Source: Aureliella helgolandensis
Lineage (GTDB): Bacteria > Planctomycetota > Planctomycetia > Pirellulales > Pirellulaceae
Reading direction: 5' to 3'
Assembly: GCF_007752135.1 (NCBI RefSeq)
Contig: NZ_CP036298.1
Span: 7,432,501 to 7,496,500 of the forward strand
DNA length: 64,000 nt
The notes under the pieces are model-generated. The model was not told the DNA's origin, ran no database searches, and saw only the letters and a program-made list of their open reading frames with translations. The translations under genes were made by a program, and so were the position numbers. Of this stretch, positions 52,947 to 61,169 are shown in pieces. How positions within the stretch are numbered: position 1 is the first letter of the stretch; every line of letters begins with the position of its first letter.

Positions 52947-54530
52947 ATGACCATCCGCACACGCTTCGCTCCCAGTCCTACCGGCTACCTGCATATCGGC
53001 GGAGTTCGCACCGCTCTTTTCAACTGGATTTTGGCCAGGCAGGCAGGTGGACAATTCATCCTGCGCATCGACGACACCGACTCACAGCGCAATGTGAGCG
53101 AAGCACTCCAGCCGATTCTAGATGGCTTTCAGTGGCTGGGGATGGACTGGGATGAGGGCCCGACCGCAGATGGTACCGATTCGATCGGCCCCTACGGTCC
53201 CTATTTTCAGTCGCAGCGAATGGACTTGCACCAGGCTGCAGCTCAAAAACTACTGGAGGCCGGATTCGCCTATCGCGACTACGCCTACCCAGAAGAATTG
53301 CAGACGCAACGTGACGCAGCCGAGAAGAGTGGCAAGACCTTCGTTTATGACCGTGCTTGGATGGCCGAGTCCGACGCACAAGCGGCTGCCTACGAAGCCG
53401 AGGGACGCAAAGCGGTTGTCCGCTTGAAAATGCCGCGTGAGGGAAAATGCAGTTTCCACGATGAGGTCCGGGGGCAGGTCGAATTCAATTGGGCCGATGA
53501 ACAAGACCATGTCGTCCAGCGCGCCGATGGAACCTGCCTGTACCATTTGGCCAGTGTGGTAGACGACTATGCCATGAAAATCACGCACGTTGTCCGAGCT
53601 GTAGAGCATTTGAGCAACACGCCGCGACAGATTTTCATCGCTCAATCTTTGGGGTACGAATTGCCGGTCTACGCGCACTTGCCGTTTGTGGCCGAGCCAG
53701 GCGGCACAGCGAAACTAAGCAAACGCAAGCTCGAAAAGTATCTCAAGCAAAAAGATTTCGCGAAGCTGAGTGAACTCGGCAATCAGATTGCCACCCGCAC
53801 GGGCCTGCAGGCCAACCTCGAAACCTTCAATCCCGTCATCGTTGATTTCTACCGCTCCATAGGTTTCCTACCCGATTCCCTATTGAATTACCTCCTGCTG
53901 TTGGGATGGTCACTCGACGACAGCACCGAAGACTTTTCCCGAGCACAAATGCTCGAACACTTTTCGCTTGGCCGCGTCACCAAAGCGCCGGCTAGTTTTG
54001 ACCCTCAGAAACTTAACGCCTTCCAGGCCCGCTGGATGCACAAGCTCCCCATTGCGGACCGAGCAGCGATGTGCCAGCCCTACCTCGTCGCGGCGGGCTT
54101 AGTCCCCAGCGAGGCGCACGACGCCCCATCCCCGCGAGTCATTCAAGTGGTCGCTGCAGCCGACGATCGCATCAAAGTGGCCGGTGACATCCTCGATTTC
54201 GAAGGCTTTTTCACAGCCGACGACAGCTTGAAATACGACGAATCCGCCTTTGAAAAGCGACTTCGCAATGATGCTCCAGCCCAGGAGTTGTTGCAGAAAT
54301 TCCGAGGCGTGCTGGCAAACCTCGAGTCTTTCGATGCCGCGCACACCGAGGCGGCCTTGAAACAATTCGTCGAATCAGAAGGGATTAAATTTAATCAAAT
54401 TATCCATGCCTTGCGTCTATCCACCACCGGAACCCCCGTTGGCTTTGGCATGTTTGAATCGCTTGAGATACTGGGTCAAGCGAGTGTCTTAGCGAGAATC
54501 GACCGCGCTTTAACCTTAGCCGGCCAGTAG
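52947..54530 (+). CDS. gltX: Glutamyl-tRNA synthetase
   Basis: GltX charges tRNA-Glu. The 527-residue class I synthetase has the HIGH motif as PTGYLHIGG (11-19), [10 protein letters not shown] near 41-50, the KMSKS variant KLSKR at 256-260, and a C-terminal helical anticodon-binding region. The length is slightly above the usual 470-500. Whether it is discriminating, or also charges tRNA-Gln for the amidotransferase route, cannot be told here. A hairpin terminator follows. Confidence 0.95.
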   Translation: MTIRTRFAPSPTGYLHIGGVRTALFNWILARQAGGQFILRIDDTDSQRNVSEALQPILDGFQWLGMDWDEGPTADGTDSIGPYGPYFQSQRMDLHQAAAQKLLEAGFAYRDYAYPEELQTQRDAAEKSGKTFVYDRAWMAESDAQAAAYEAEGRKAVVRLKMPREGKCSFHDEVRGQVEFNWADEQDHVVQRADGTCLYHLASVVDDYAMKITHVVRAVEHLSNTPRQIFIAQSLGYELPVYAHLPFVAEPGGTAKLSKRKLEKYLKQKDFAKLSELGNQIATRTGLQANLETFNPVIVDFYRSIGFLPDSLLNYLLLLGWSLDDSTEDFSRAQMLEHFSLGRVTKAPASFDPQKLNAFQARWMHKLPIADRAAMCQPYLVAAGLVPSEAHDAPSPRVIQVVAAADDRIKVAGDILDFEGFFTADDSLKYDESAFEKRLRNDAPAQELLQKFRGVLANLESFDAAHTEAALKQFVESEGIKFNQIIHALRLSTTGTPVGFGMFESLEILGQASVLARIDRALTLAGQ

Positions 54531-54550
54531 GTGAATTTGGACGACCGTAG

Positions 54551-54588
54551 GCGGGGGAAGCATGGTCCCACGGACCTTCCCCCCTCGC
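54551..54588 (+). terminator. Candidate terminator after gltX
   Basis: GGGGGAAG plus GGTCC (54553-54568, with a short bulge) pairs with GGACC plus TTCCCCC (54572-54584). The stem is about 12 pairs and GC-rich, with only a weak T-run, so a Rho-independent role is likely but not certain. Confidence 0.45.
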
Positions 54589-54725
54589 GTTTCGTGCTCG
54601 CTCTGCCTTCCGACAGCCGGCCCCTGCTGCAAAACTCCCTGGATTGACGTAGAATTCGTGCATTCCATTAGCGACTTGGTCTGGCCAAAGTCGGCCCCTA
54701 ACTACTGCAACCGGAAAGCCGCAAA

Positions 54726-55982
54726 TTGACTACCGTCCTTGTTATTGATGATGACCGTAGCAGCCGGCATCTCATTAAATCGGGTTTGAATGGACACCTC
54801 GGACTTCAAGTGGTGGAGGCCGCTGACGGCGACGCAGGACTAGCTCTTTTGGAAGAAACTCGACCATCAGTCGTGCTGCTCGATGTCTATTTGCCAAACC
54901 ACAACGGTTTAGAGCTGTTCCGCAAGATCAAGGCGATCGATCACAAGGTGCCGATCATCTTCATCACCGGAGACACATCGAGCGAAACGGCCATCGAAGC
55001 GATGCGTTCTGGCGCTTTTGATTACCTCTCCAAGCCTCTGCATATCGACCAACTACGGAACCTGACCCAAAGCGCCGTTCGCGAGCGGCAGCTGATGGAC
55101 GAACCGGTTGCGTTATCCGTGGGGGACGCCGATTCAGGGGGCGAACGGTTTATCGGCAGCTCAAAACCGATGATCGAAATCTACAAACAGATCGGCCGCG
55201 TGACTTCCCAAAGCGTGACCGTTCTGATCCGTGGTGCGAGTGGTTGCGGCAAAGAGCTAGTGGCCAGAGCCATCGTCCAGCACGGTGATCGAGGTACTGC
55301 ACCGTTCATCGCTGTCAACTGTGCTGCAATCCCAGACAACCTTCTGGAAAGCGAGTTGTTTGGCCATGAAAAAGGGGCGTTCACGGGAGCCGAAAAACGT
55401 CGTCTCGGACGCTTCGAGCAATGCGATGGCGGAACGATTTTCCTCGACGAAATTGGTGACATGTCACCAATCATTCAAGGCAAAGTCTTGCGGCTACTGC
55501 AAGAACAGAAGTTTGAGCGCGTCGGGGGTACCGAGCTGATCACCACGAATGTGCGCATCATTGCAGCGACCAATCGTCCCTTGGAGCAAATGGTGGAACA
55601 AGGGGAGTTCCGCGAGGATCTACTCTACCGACTCAACGGGTTCACGATTTCCCTGCCCAACCTGACCGAGCGCCGCGAGGACATCCCACTCCTCCTAGAA
55701 TACTTTTTGAGGCGGGCCAAGGCCGACATGAACCGACCCGAGATGGTGGGAATTGCGCCAGCCGCTCTAGATTTGCTGTGCAAGTACGAATGGCCCGGGA
55801 ATATCCGCCAATTGCAATCGGTGGTGCGGCAGTCGCTGCTCAATACGACCGGCACCGTAATCGGCCCGGAAAATTTACCCGACTTTATTCGTTCGTCGAA
55901 ATTGGTCACATCGCCCGTAGCCTCCGAATCGAGCAAAGGCGACCAAGTCTCCCCGCCCGCGATTGACCCGCTTAGGCTGTGA
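54726..55982 (+). pseudogene. 5' part of NtrC-type sigma-54 response regulator, cut off by IS
   Basis: This is a two-component regulator of NtrC type, truncated at the 3' end by an insertion. The frame has a TTG start at 54726. It has a receiver domain with phospho-acceptor Asp53, a sigma-54 AAA+ domain with Walker A GASGCGKE at 170-177, GAFTGA at 217-222 and DEIGD at 241-245, and ends after a Pro/Ser linker. Codon 416 is interrupted: bases from 55973 belong to the IS, which supplies the last codons and stop. The missing Fis-type DNA-binding domain lies at 57505-57811. The remaining product may still be made but could not bind its enhancer. The gene follows gltX by 195 bases. Confidence 0.94.
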
Positions 55983-57504
55983 ATTTTTAGCCAAGTGGTT
56001 TGCAAATTAATTTTAGGCGCTACAACTATAGCATGAATACTCAAAAACCATCGCAGCTTGCTCGTGTTTCCCGCCCCCATCGTATTCAAGTGGAAATGCA
56101 CATGCTTTCACTTGAAGATATGCTTCCGCGCGACCATCGTGCTCGCATTGTCTGGTCGTTTGTCAAAACGTTGGACCTAGAACCTCTGTATGAAAAGATC
56201 GTTGTCACCAAGAGCACCGTTGGCCGCAATAGTATTGCGCCGGAGATACTGGTTTCACTGTGGCTTCTGGCAACCTTGGATGGCATCGGCACAGCCCGAG
56301 AACTTGGTCGCCGATGCGAGACGGACATAGCCTATTTATGGACGCTCGGAAATGTCACGGTCAATTATCACACGTTGAGCGACTTTCGAGTGGAGAACGG
56401 AGCATTCTTGGAGAAGACGCTCGTTGACACGGTTGCCTCGTTGGTCGCCCAAGGTCTGGTGCCCCTGGAGACCATTGCCCAAGACGGAATGCGCGTTCGG
56501 GCTAGTGCAGGCAGTAGTTCGTTTCGCCGCAAGCCGACGCTTGAGTCATTGCAGCAGCAGGCTCAGGCTCACGTAGATAGATTGAAGAAAGAATCCGAGA
56601 ACGAATCCGATCGTTCCGATGGAGACGCACGTCGCCAAGCGGCAGTCGAACGAGCATCGCGTGAGCGTCAAGAGCGATTAGATGAGGCTTTGCGACAGTT
56701 TGAGGAGCTTAGTAAGCAGCGCGAGTCTCGGAGAAAAGGTGACGGCGAAAAGACTCGCGTGAGCACTACGGACCCTGACGCCCGTAATATGAAGATGGCC
56801 AATGGTGGCTTCGATCCGGCCTTCAACGTCCAGTTCGCAACCGATGCTGACTCGCGAGTAATAGTCGCTGTCGATGTTATCAACTCGGGAACTGACAGTG
56901 GCCAAATGGCACCAATGCACGAGAAAGTGTGCTCAACTTACGACAAGACACCCAAGACGCAATTGGTCGATTCCGCTTACGCAACCAAGGGCGATGTTAA
57001 GACCGTGGAGTCTAAAGGGACCGAAGTCGTCTCCACGATCCCCCGTGGATCGGTATTGGAAAGCAAAGGCAAAGATCCTCACGCGCAGCAACCTGGCGAA
57101 AGCGACGAATACACAGCGTTTCGCGCGAGAATGGCCAAAGAGGAATACAAAGAGCTTTACAAGACGCGCCCGTCGGTTGCCGAATTTCCCAATGCGGACT
57201 GCCGCAATCGGAACCTTCGGCAATTCAAAGTTCGAGGACTGGTGAAGGTCAAAGCGGTAGCGCTATGGCATGCCGTGGCCTTTAACTTCACACGCATGGT
57301 AAACCTGGGGGCCTTGGCAAGCTAAGCAGTTGCAAGGCAACCGCTTGGTTGAGAAATAACACAACTCGAAGAGATGAGCATGATGGACACGAGCTAACTT
57401 GCTGGCCAACAATCCGACCAAGTAAGACTTTCAGCCGCCAATTCGAAAAAATTTCGTGGTTGGAATACCAAAAGAGTCCGTTGGTGAAAAAACTTCACAG
57501 CCTA
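55973..57504 (+). mobile_element. IS1182-like insertion sequence, 1532 bp
   Basis: The element carries one transposase gene and ends in imperfect inverted repeats that begin TAGGCTGTGAA (left 55973-55983, right complement ending at 57504). The first eleven bases match exactly, followed by a T-run. A direct repeat GCT flanks it (55970-55972 and 57505-57507), consistent with a 3-bp target duplication. Excision with one GCT restores the codon CTG and the frame of the interrupted regulator. The transposase is in the same orientation as the regulator. Confidence 0.94.
56033..57325 (+). CDS. IS1182-family transposase
   Basis: The 430-residue DDE transposase has an N-terminal domain typical of the family (LVSLWLLATLDGIGTARELG). 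The catalytic acid residues are likely in IAQDGMRVRAS, LVDSAYATKGD and the EEYKELYKTRPSVAEFPNAD segment. The C-terminus GLVKVKAVALWHAVAFNF is the conserved end of these proteins. A basic low-complexity stretch lies near 175-240. ATG at 56033 was chosen over an upstream TTG at 56000. The gene is intact, so the element may still be mobile. Confidence 0.93.
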   Translation: MNTQKPSQLARVSRPHRIQVEMHMLSLEDMLPRDHRARIVWSFVKTLDLEPLYEKIVVTKSTVGRNSIAPEILVSLWLLATLDGIGTARELGRRCETDIAYLWTLGNVTVNYHTLSDFRVENGAFLEKTLVDTVASLVAQGLVPLETIAQDGMRVRASAGSSSFRRKPTLESLQQQAQAHVDRLKKESENESDRSDGDARRQAAVERASRERQERLDEALRQFEELSKQRESRRKGDGEKTRVSTTDPDARNMKMANGGFDPAFNVQFATDADSRVIVAVDVINSGTDSGQMAPMHEKVCSTYDKTPKTQLVDSAYATKGDVKTVESKGTEVVSTIPRGSVLESKGKDPHAQQPGESDEYTAFRARMAKEEYKELYKTRPSVAEFPNADCRNRNLRQFKVRGLVKVKAVALWHAVAFNFTRMVNLGALAS

Positions 57505-57811
57505 GCTGGGAGGTTCGGAGGAGGAACCGCAGCCGATCGAGCCGGTAAAAAGTGGCGGGGACTCCACCTTCGCGTTGTCCGCATTCATTGCTCAACGACT
57601 GGCCGACAACACCGAAAATCTATACGACGAGGTGATTGAGCAAGTAGAGCGAGTGTTGATCACGAAAGTTCTGGACGTTACCGATGGAAATCAATCCAAG
57701 GCGGCGGACATACTGGGAATTACGCGAGGGAAGATTCGAGACAGAATCGCCACGTTCGATATCCGCCTCGAACGGAATGTAACCCTAGGACAAAACGAAT
57801 CAGCTGAGTAA
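57505..57811 (+). pseudogene. 3' part of the interrupted regulator: Fis-type DNA-binding domain
   Basis: In frame from 57509 this encodes about 100 residues: a Glu/Pro/Ser linker and a helix-turn-helix of the Fis (HTH_8) type, VLDVTDGNQSKAADILGITRGK. This is the C-terminal domain expected of an NtrC-family regulator. A TAG at 57503 blocks the frame from the IS side, so only an internal start such as TTG at 57575 could express it. Joined to the 5' part it gives about 516 residues, a usual length for the family. Confidence 0.93.
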
Positions 57812-57914
57812 AACGACGCTGCCACGCAATTGATTTCTTAGCTGTTTTTCGAATCCCACCAGTGCTACGGCGACGGTGCGCTGGGTAGTCGCGGGTTAGC
57901 AAACGCACCATTTC

Positions 57915-57943
57915 GGCCGCTTTCCAACAAGTGCCGAGCGGCC
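57915..57943. terminator. Weak hairpin between convergent genes
   Basis: GGCCGCT at 57915-57921 pairs with AGCGGCC at 57937-57943. It lies between the regulator remnant and the convergent AI-2E permease gene and may terminate one of them; the stem is short. Confidence 0.3.
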
Positions 57944-58056
57944 CATTGCGACCGATCCGCTGGCCGCATCGATTGCATTGCTGCCGAATTGCCTGCTGAA
58001 TTTGCCTGCTGGCAGGATTTCTTCCGCTCTTATGGAGACGTTGCTACCAGGCAATC

Positions 58057-59976
58057 TCAATGCTCCAACAACTCCGGTAAGTTGCGTTCGCTCGGAACCA
58101 CTGCTGGGGTAGACTGCTTAACAAGCGATTCAATCTTAGAGCGGGTCTGAGAAAAGGTGGTCGTTAGGCTGGTCGCGCCCGCTTTTCTGAATTTCACAAA
58201 AAGCTTGTCAAAGTTCTTGAACTTGCCCAAGCAGCAAACGATGATGGGCCCGCGATAGCCCGCGGTGCGAATCGACTTGCTGAAATAGCGTGCTTGCACG
58301 AACCCGCCTCTAGGAACTACGGTTAGGACCACTGCCACCGGATTGTGCTCCAACATGAACTGCCCCACCTCCTGCGGCAACATCGACTCTTCGATGCTAT
58401 CCAGCTCAAAGCATCCGCTACCGCTACTCCGTAGCAGCTTTAACACCAGCGATTCGCTAAAATGATGCGCGGTACAACCAACGACCAGTGGCAGGTTGGC
58501 AACTTCGTCAGGCTCGGTGGCTTGCTCGCTCAATTCCGCAATCAAACTATCCACCAAAGCAAACAGCCGGTCTGCGTCAGCATCGCTCAGATACTCCCCA
58601 TCGTGGTCCGATCGGATTTTTTTCAGGGTTGGAATCAGTATTTGATCGCATAGCACGTCGAAGCTGGAATCTTTGAGCTTCAGTTGCAGCATCTCCCGCG
58701 ACCGATGCAGATCATTGGCAAGCAATCTTTGGTAGAAGCGAATCGAGGGTTTGATCTCTACGGTTTCGCCCAGCAAGGTCGCAAGGAATTTGAAGCTTGG
58801 GACGTAGCGACCGAGTACGACTAGGCAAACGGTTAAGGGAGTGGAAAGCAGTAGGCCAACGGGTCCCCACAACCATCCCCAAAACACTGCCGCCATGATC
58901 ACCGCAACCGCTGAGATCCCACTACTGGTTCCATACAGCCACGGTTCAAGAACATTGTTGCTGAGCAGTTCCATAACGACAATCAAGGCCAACACGGCAA
59001 GAAAGACCGTATAGCCAGGAAAGACCGAAAGCGCGATCCCCAGAGGGAAGATAGCCGCCACCGTCGGGCCAACGTAGGGCACGAATCTCAGGCAAGTGGC
59101 CAACACGCCCCACAAGATGACATTGGGGAAGCCGCCACCCTCCGTCAAGGTTGCTCCAATCACCACCAACCCCACGATCAACACGATGCCGTAGGAAGCA
59201 TTAACGATCGTTTGAGCAATTAGATAGCGGCTGATGCGTGCGGCCGCTTCGTCGAGTGCCTCGGTAGTTGTGACGTAGTTTCCCTGGCTAATCACCGCAA
59301 TGATACGATCGCGCAGGTCCTCGCGATGCACGAGCATGAACAGGGCAAAGACACTCACTAAACCTGCCGTTGCGAGAGGCCCCAGGACCGTTCCCGCCGT
59401 AGACGCCCAGGAGACGAGCGGAATATCCCCCTGCACCTCTTGCACGTAGAGTGGCGCCTTCACGGAGGTGCCATCGTGAGGCAACTCCTCCTTGCTGGTC
59501 TTGGGAGCTGGAAAGATTTGATTGGTCCAGCGTTGGAGAACTGTTCGCTCGGCCTCCTCTTGGATGGTACCTTCACTTTCGGGATCCATCGCCTCGCTGA
59601 CTTCGGTGGCCAGCTCGTCCAGTGAGCCTCCCATGCCCGAAGTCATGCCTGAAACGCTGCGCGCTTTCGCAACCAACTCCCCCTTATGCCTCGGAAGATC
59701 ACCGAGGAGCGTTGTCAGTTCGCGTCCGAGCAGGGTAAAGCCAACCGCGAGCAGTACGAAGGCTAGTGCGGCGGTCGTTGCCACAGCCATAACGTTCGGA
59801 ATTCCGTGCCTCTGCAGCCGATTGACAATCGGACTCAATAGGAAAGACAGCAACAACCCCAGCGCCAGTGGAATGAACACGTCACGGGCAAAAAACAACG
59901 CGGCGACGGTCAGTATGGCGGCAAGCAAGCGGGCGACCATCGAAATCGTCGCCATGTCAGATTTTGGGGAGCCCAT
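58057..59976 (-). CDS. AI-2E/TqsA-family permease with C-terminal Rossmann-like domain
   Basis: The 639-residue product has about seven to eight membrane helices in its first 390 residues with the AI-2E family layout (FIPLALGLLLSFLLSPIVNRLQRHGIP, FVPYVGPTVAAIFPLGIALS, GPVGLLLSTPLTVCLVVLGRYV). Members export autoinducer-2 or act as Na+/H+ antiporters. The C-terminal 250 residues are soluble and carry LPLVVGCTAHHFSESLVLKLL and PIIVCCLGKFKNFDKLF, which resembles a B12-binding-like or other alpha/beta domain. Start ATG at 59976; ATG at 59955 is an alternative. Confidence 0.85.
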   Translation of the reverse strand: MGSPKSDMATISMVARLLAAILTVAALFFARDVFIPLALGLLLSFLLSPIVNRLQRHGIPNVMAVATTAALAFVLLAVGFTLLGRELTTLLGDLPRHKGELVAKARSVSGMTSGMGGSLDELATEVSEAMDPESEGTIQEEAERTVLQRWTNQIFPAPKTSKEELPHDGTSVKAPLYVQEVQGDIPLVSWASTAGTVLGPLATAGLVSVFALFMLVHREDLRDRIIAVISQGNYVTTTEALDEAAARISRYLIAQTIVNASYGIVLIVGLVVIGATLTEGGGFPNVILWGVLATCLRFVPYVGPTVAAIFPLGIALSVFPGYTVFLAVLALIVVMELLSNNVLEPWLYGTSSGISAVAVIMAAVFWGWLWGPVGLLLSTPLTVCLVVLGRYVPSFKFLATLLGETVEIKPSIRFYQRLLANDLHRSREMLQLKLKDSSFDVLCDQILIPTLKKIRSDHDGEYLSDADADRLFALVDSLIAELSEQATEPDEVANLPLVVGCTAHHFSESLVLKLLRSSGSGCFELDSIEESMLPQEVGQFMLEHNPVAVVLTVVPRGGFVQARYFSKSIRTAGYRGPIIVCCLGKFKNFDKLFVKFRKAGATSLTTTFSQTRSKIESLVKQSTPAVVPSERNLPELLEH

Positions 59977-60305
59977 TCAAGGTTCGGTTCTGAAAATAAG
60001 GATGATCGAACAACCGTCCCCTATCCTGCCGCCGCAGGGTACTGATTCAGTAACCATCGCGCAGCCCAAGAAAGTAGGTTGCCGCTACGGAGTGATTGGG
60101 GGGAAACTCTAGCAGCATGTTTGGAAATGCGATAACGCCAGTCGGCCGCTCGAATGGTAAACGCATCAAGTGGCCTCTGCGCGAGATCGGAAGGCTACAA
60201 CCTGCACGGGGCAAGGAAAGAACCTCCCGCTGAAAAAACCGTCGGAAGTATCGCAACCCGAACCGACCGGCTCTCGGCGACACTCCCCATCGCAGAACTT
60301 TGACT
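59977..60305. other. 329-bp intergenic region
   Basis: The region lies between the permease gene and the DUF2383 gene on the same strand and should hold the permease promoter. No gene, repeat or clear terminator was found. Confidence 0.4.
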
Positions 60306-60776
60306 TTACCGGTTCTTATAGGAGTCCCGGAGATCGCGAATGCGATCATGCCCTGCCTTAACCCCTCGATATTGCTCGGTGAGAAGATCATTCATGGCAC
60401 TGCCGGCCGTTTCCTTCAAAACATCCTCGTAGGCCGCCTTGATATGATCCTCGCCGCGTTCGGCCTCGATTAAAATCACGTAGGGATCGCCACCGTTAAT
60501 CTTGCTGCGAATATTGATCCAAATACGATGGGTCTTGGCTGCAACGCTACCATCGTCCTCAGCCTCTTCGCCATTGAGTTCCACATACTCTTGCAACTTG
60601 CTGGCCATGGCCGATCGTTGATCACCGATGTCCTTGAACAAGGTTTTCAGAGTCGCATCGTCGATCTCTTCTGCCGATTCGTGGAAGCCGTTGTAGGAGT
60701 CGATATTGGCTTGAATCAACTTCTGCAACTTATTAACAGTCGTTTCGTTCAGGTCGGTTTTAGTTTCGAGGCTCAT
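60306..60776 (-). CDS. DUF2383/PA2169-family four-helix protein
   Basis: The 156-residue acidic, helical protein matches the PA2169 family (DUF2383): NKLQKLIQANIDSYNGFHESAEEI, LFKDIGDQRSAMASKLQEYV, EAERGEDHIKAAYEDVLKE. The ferritin-like fold of the family suggests a stress-related role, but function is unknown. AGGAAA precedes ATG at 60776. Confidence 0.85.
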   Translation of the reverse strand: MSLETKTDLNETTVNKLQKLIQANIDSYNGFHESAEEIDDATLKTLFKDIGDQRSAMASKLQEYVELNGEEAEDDGSVAAKTHRIWINIRSKINGGDPYVILIEAERGEDHIKAAYEDVLKETAGSAMNDLLTEQYRGVKAGHDRIRDLRDSYKNR

Positions 60777-61169
60777 TGTGGTTTCCTTAATAAAAGGGAA
60801 TCAAGTTCTGAAGCAGCAGCAGTTTCTCGCCTGCTGATGCGTGTTGATAATTCTCGATAAGCAAACGTTGTGCCACAGCATCCACACGTCATACTGAGGC
60901 TGCGAGATGCGGCGTTCTCCGCAGAATCAACCCCGCGACGGGTCGGACAGCGACCGCACTGGTCGTTTGGCTCCCAACCGTAGCTAAGCTGTACGGCGAG
61001 AATGCCCCAGGCTGCTCCTCAGACAGGAGATGCGAGCCGCCGGGCCCGCTTCCGAGCTAAAGTGCGGCCCTACAAGGCGAGCGGCACAGGATGTGCCACA
61101 CAGTGTCGCGGCACCGAAGGCTGGAATCTGAGCATTGTCGATAGAAGGCATTGAGGAGCGGCAAACTGC
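60777..61169. other. 393-bp divergent promoter region
   Basis: This region separates the DUF2383 gene from the hybrid kinase gene. GAGGAG at 61153-61158 precedes the GTG start of the kinase at 61170. No other feature was recognised. Confidence 0.4.

Noticed and set aside
57349-57639. 96-codon plus-strand frame across the right end of the IS
   Set aside because: It spans the IS border and reads the regulator remnant in the wrong frame; the true remnant frame is 57509-57811.
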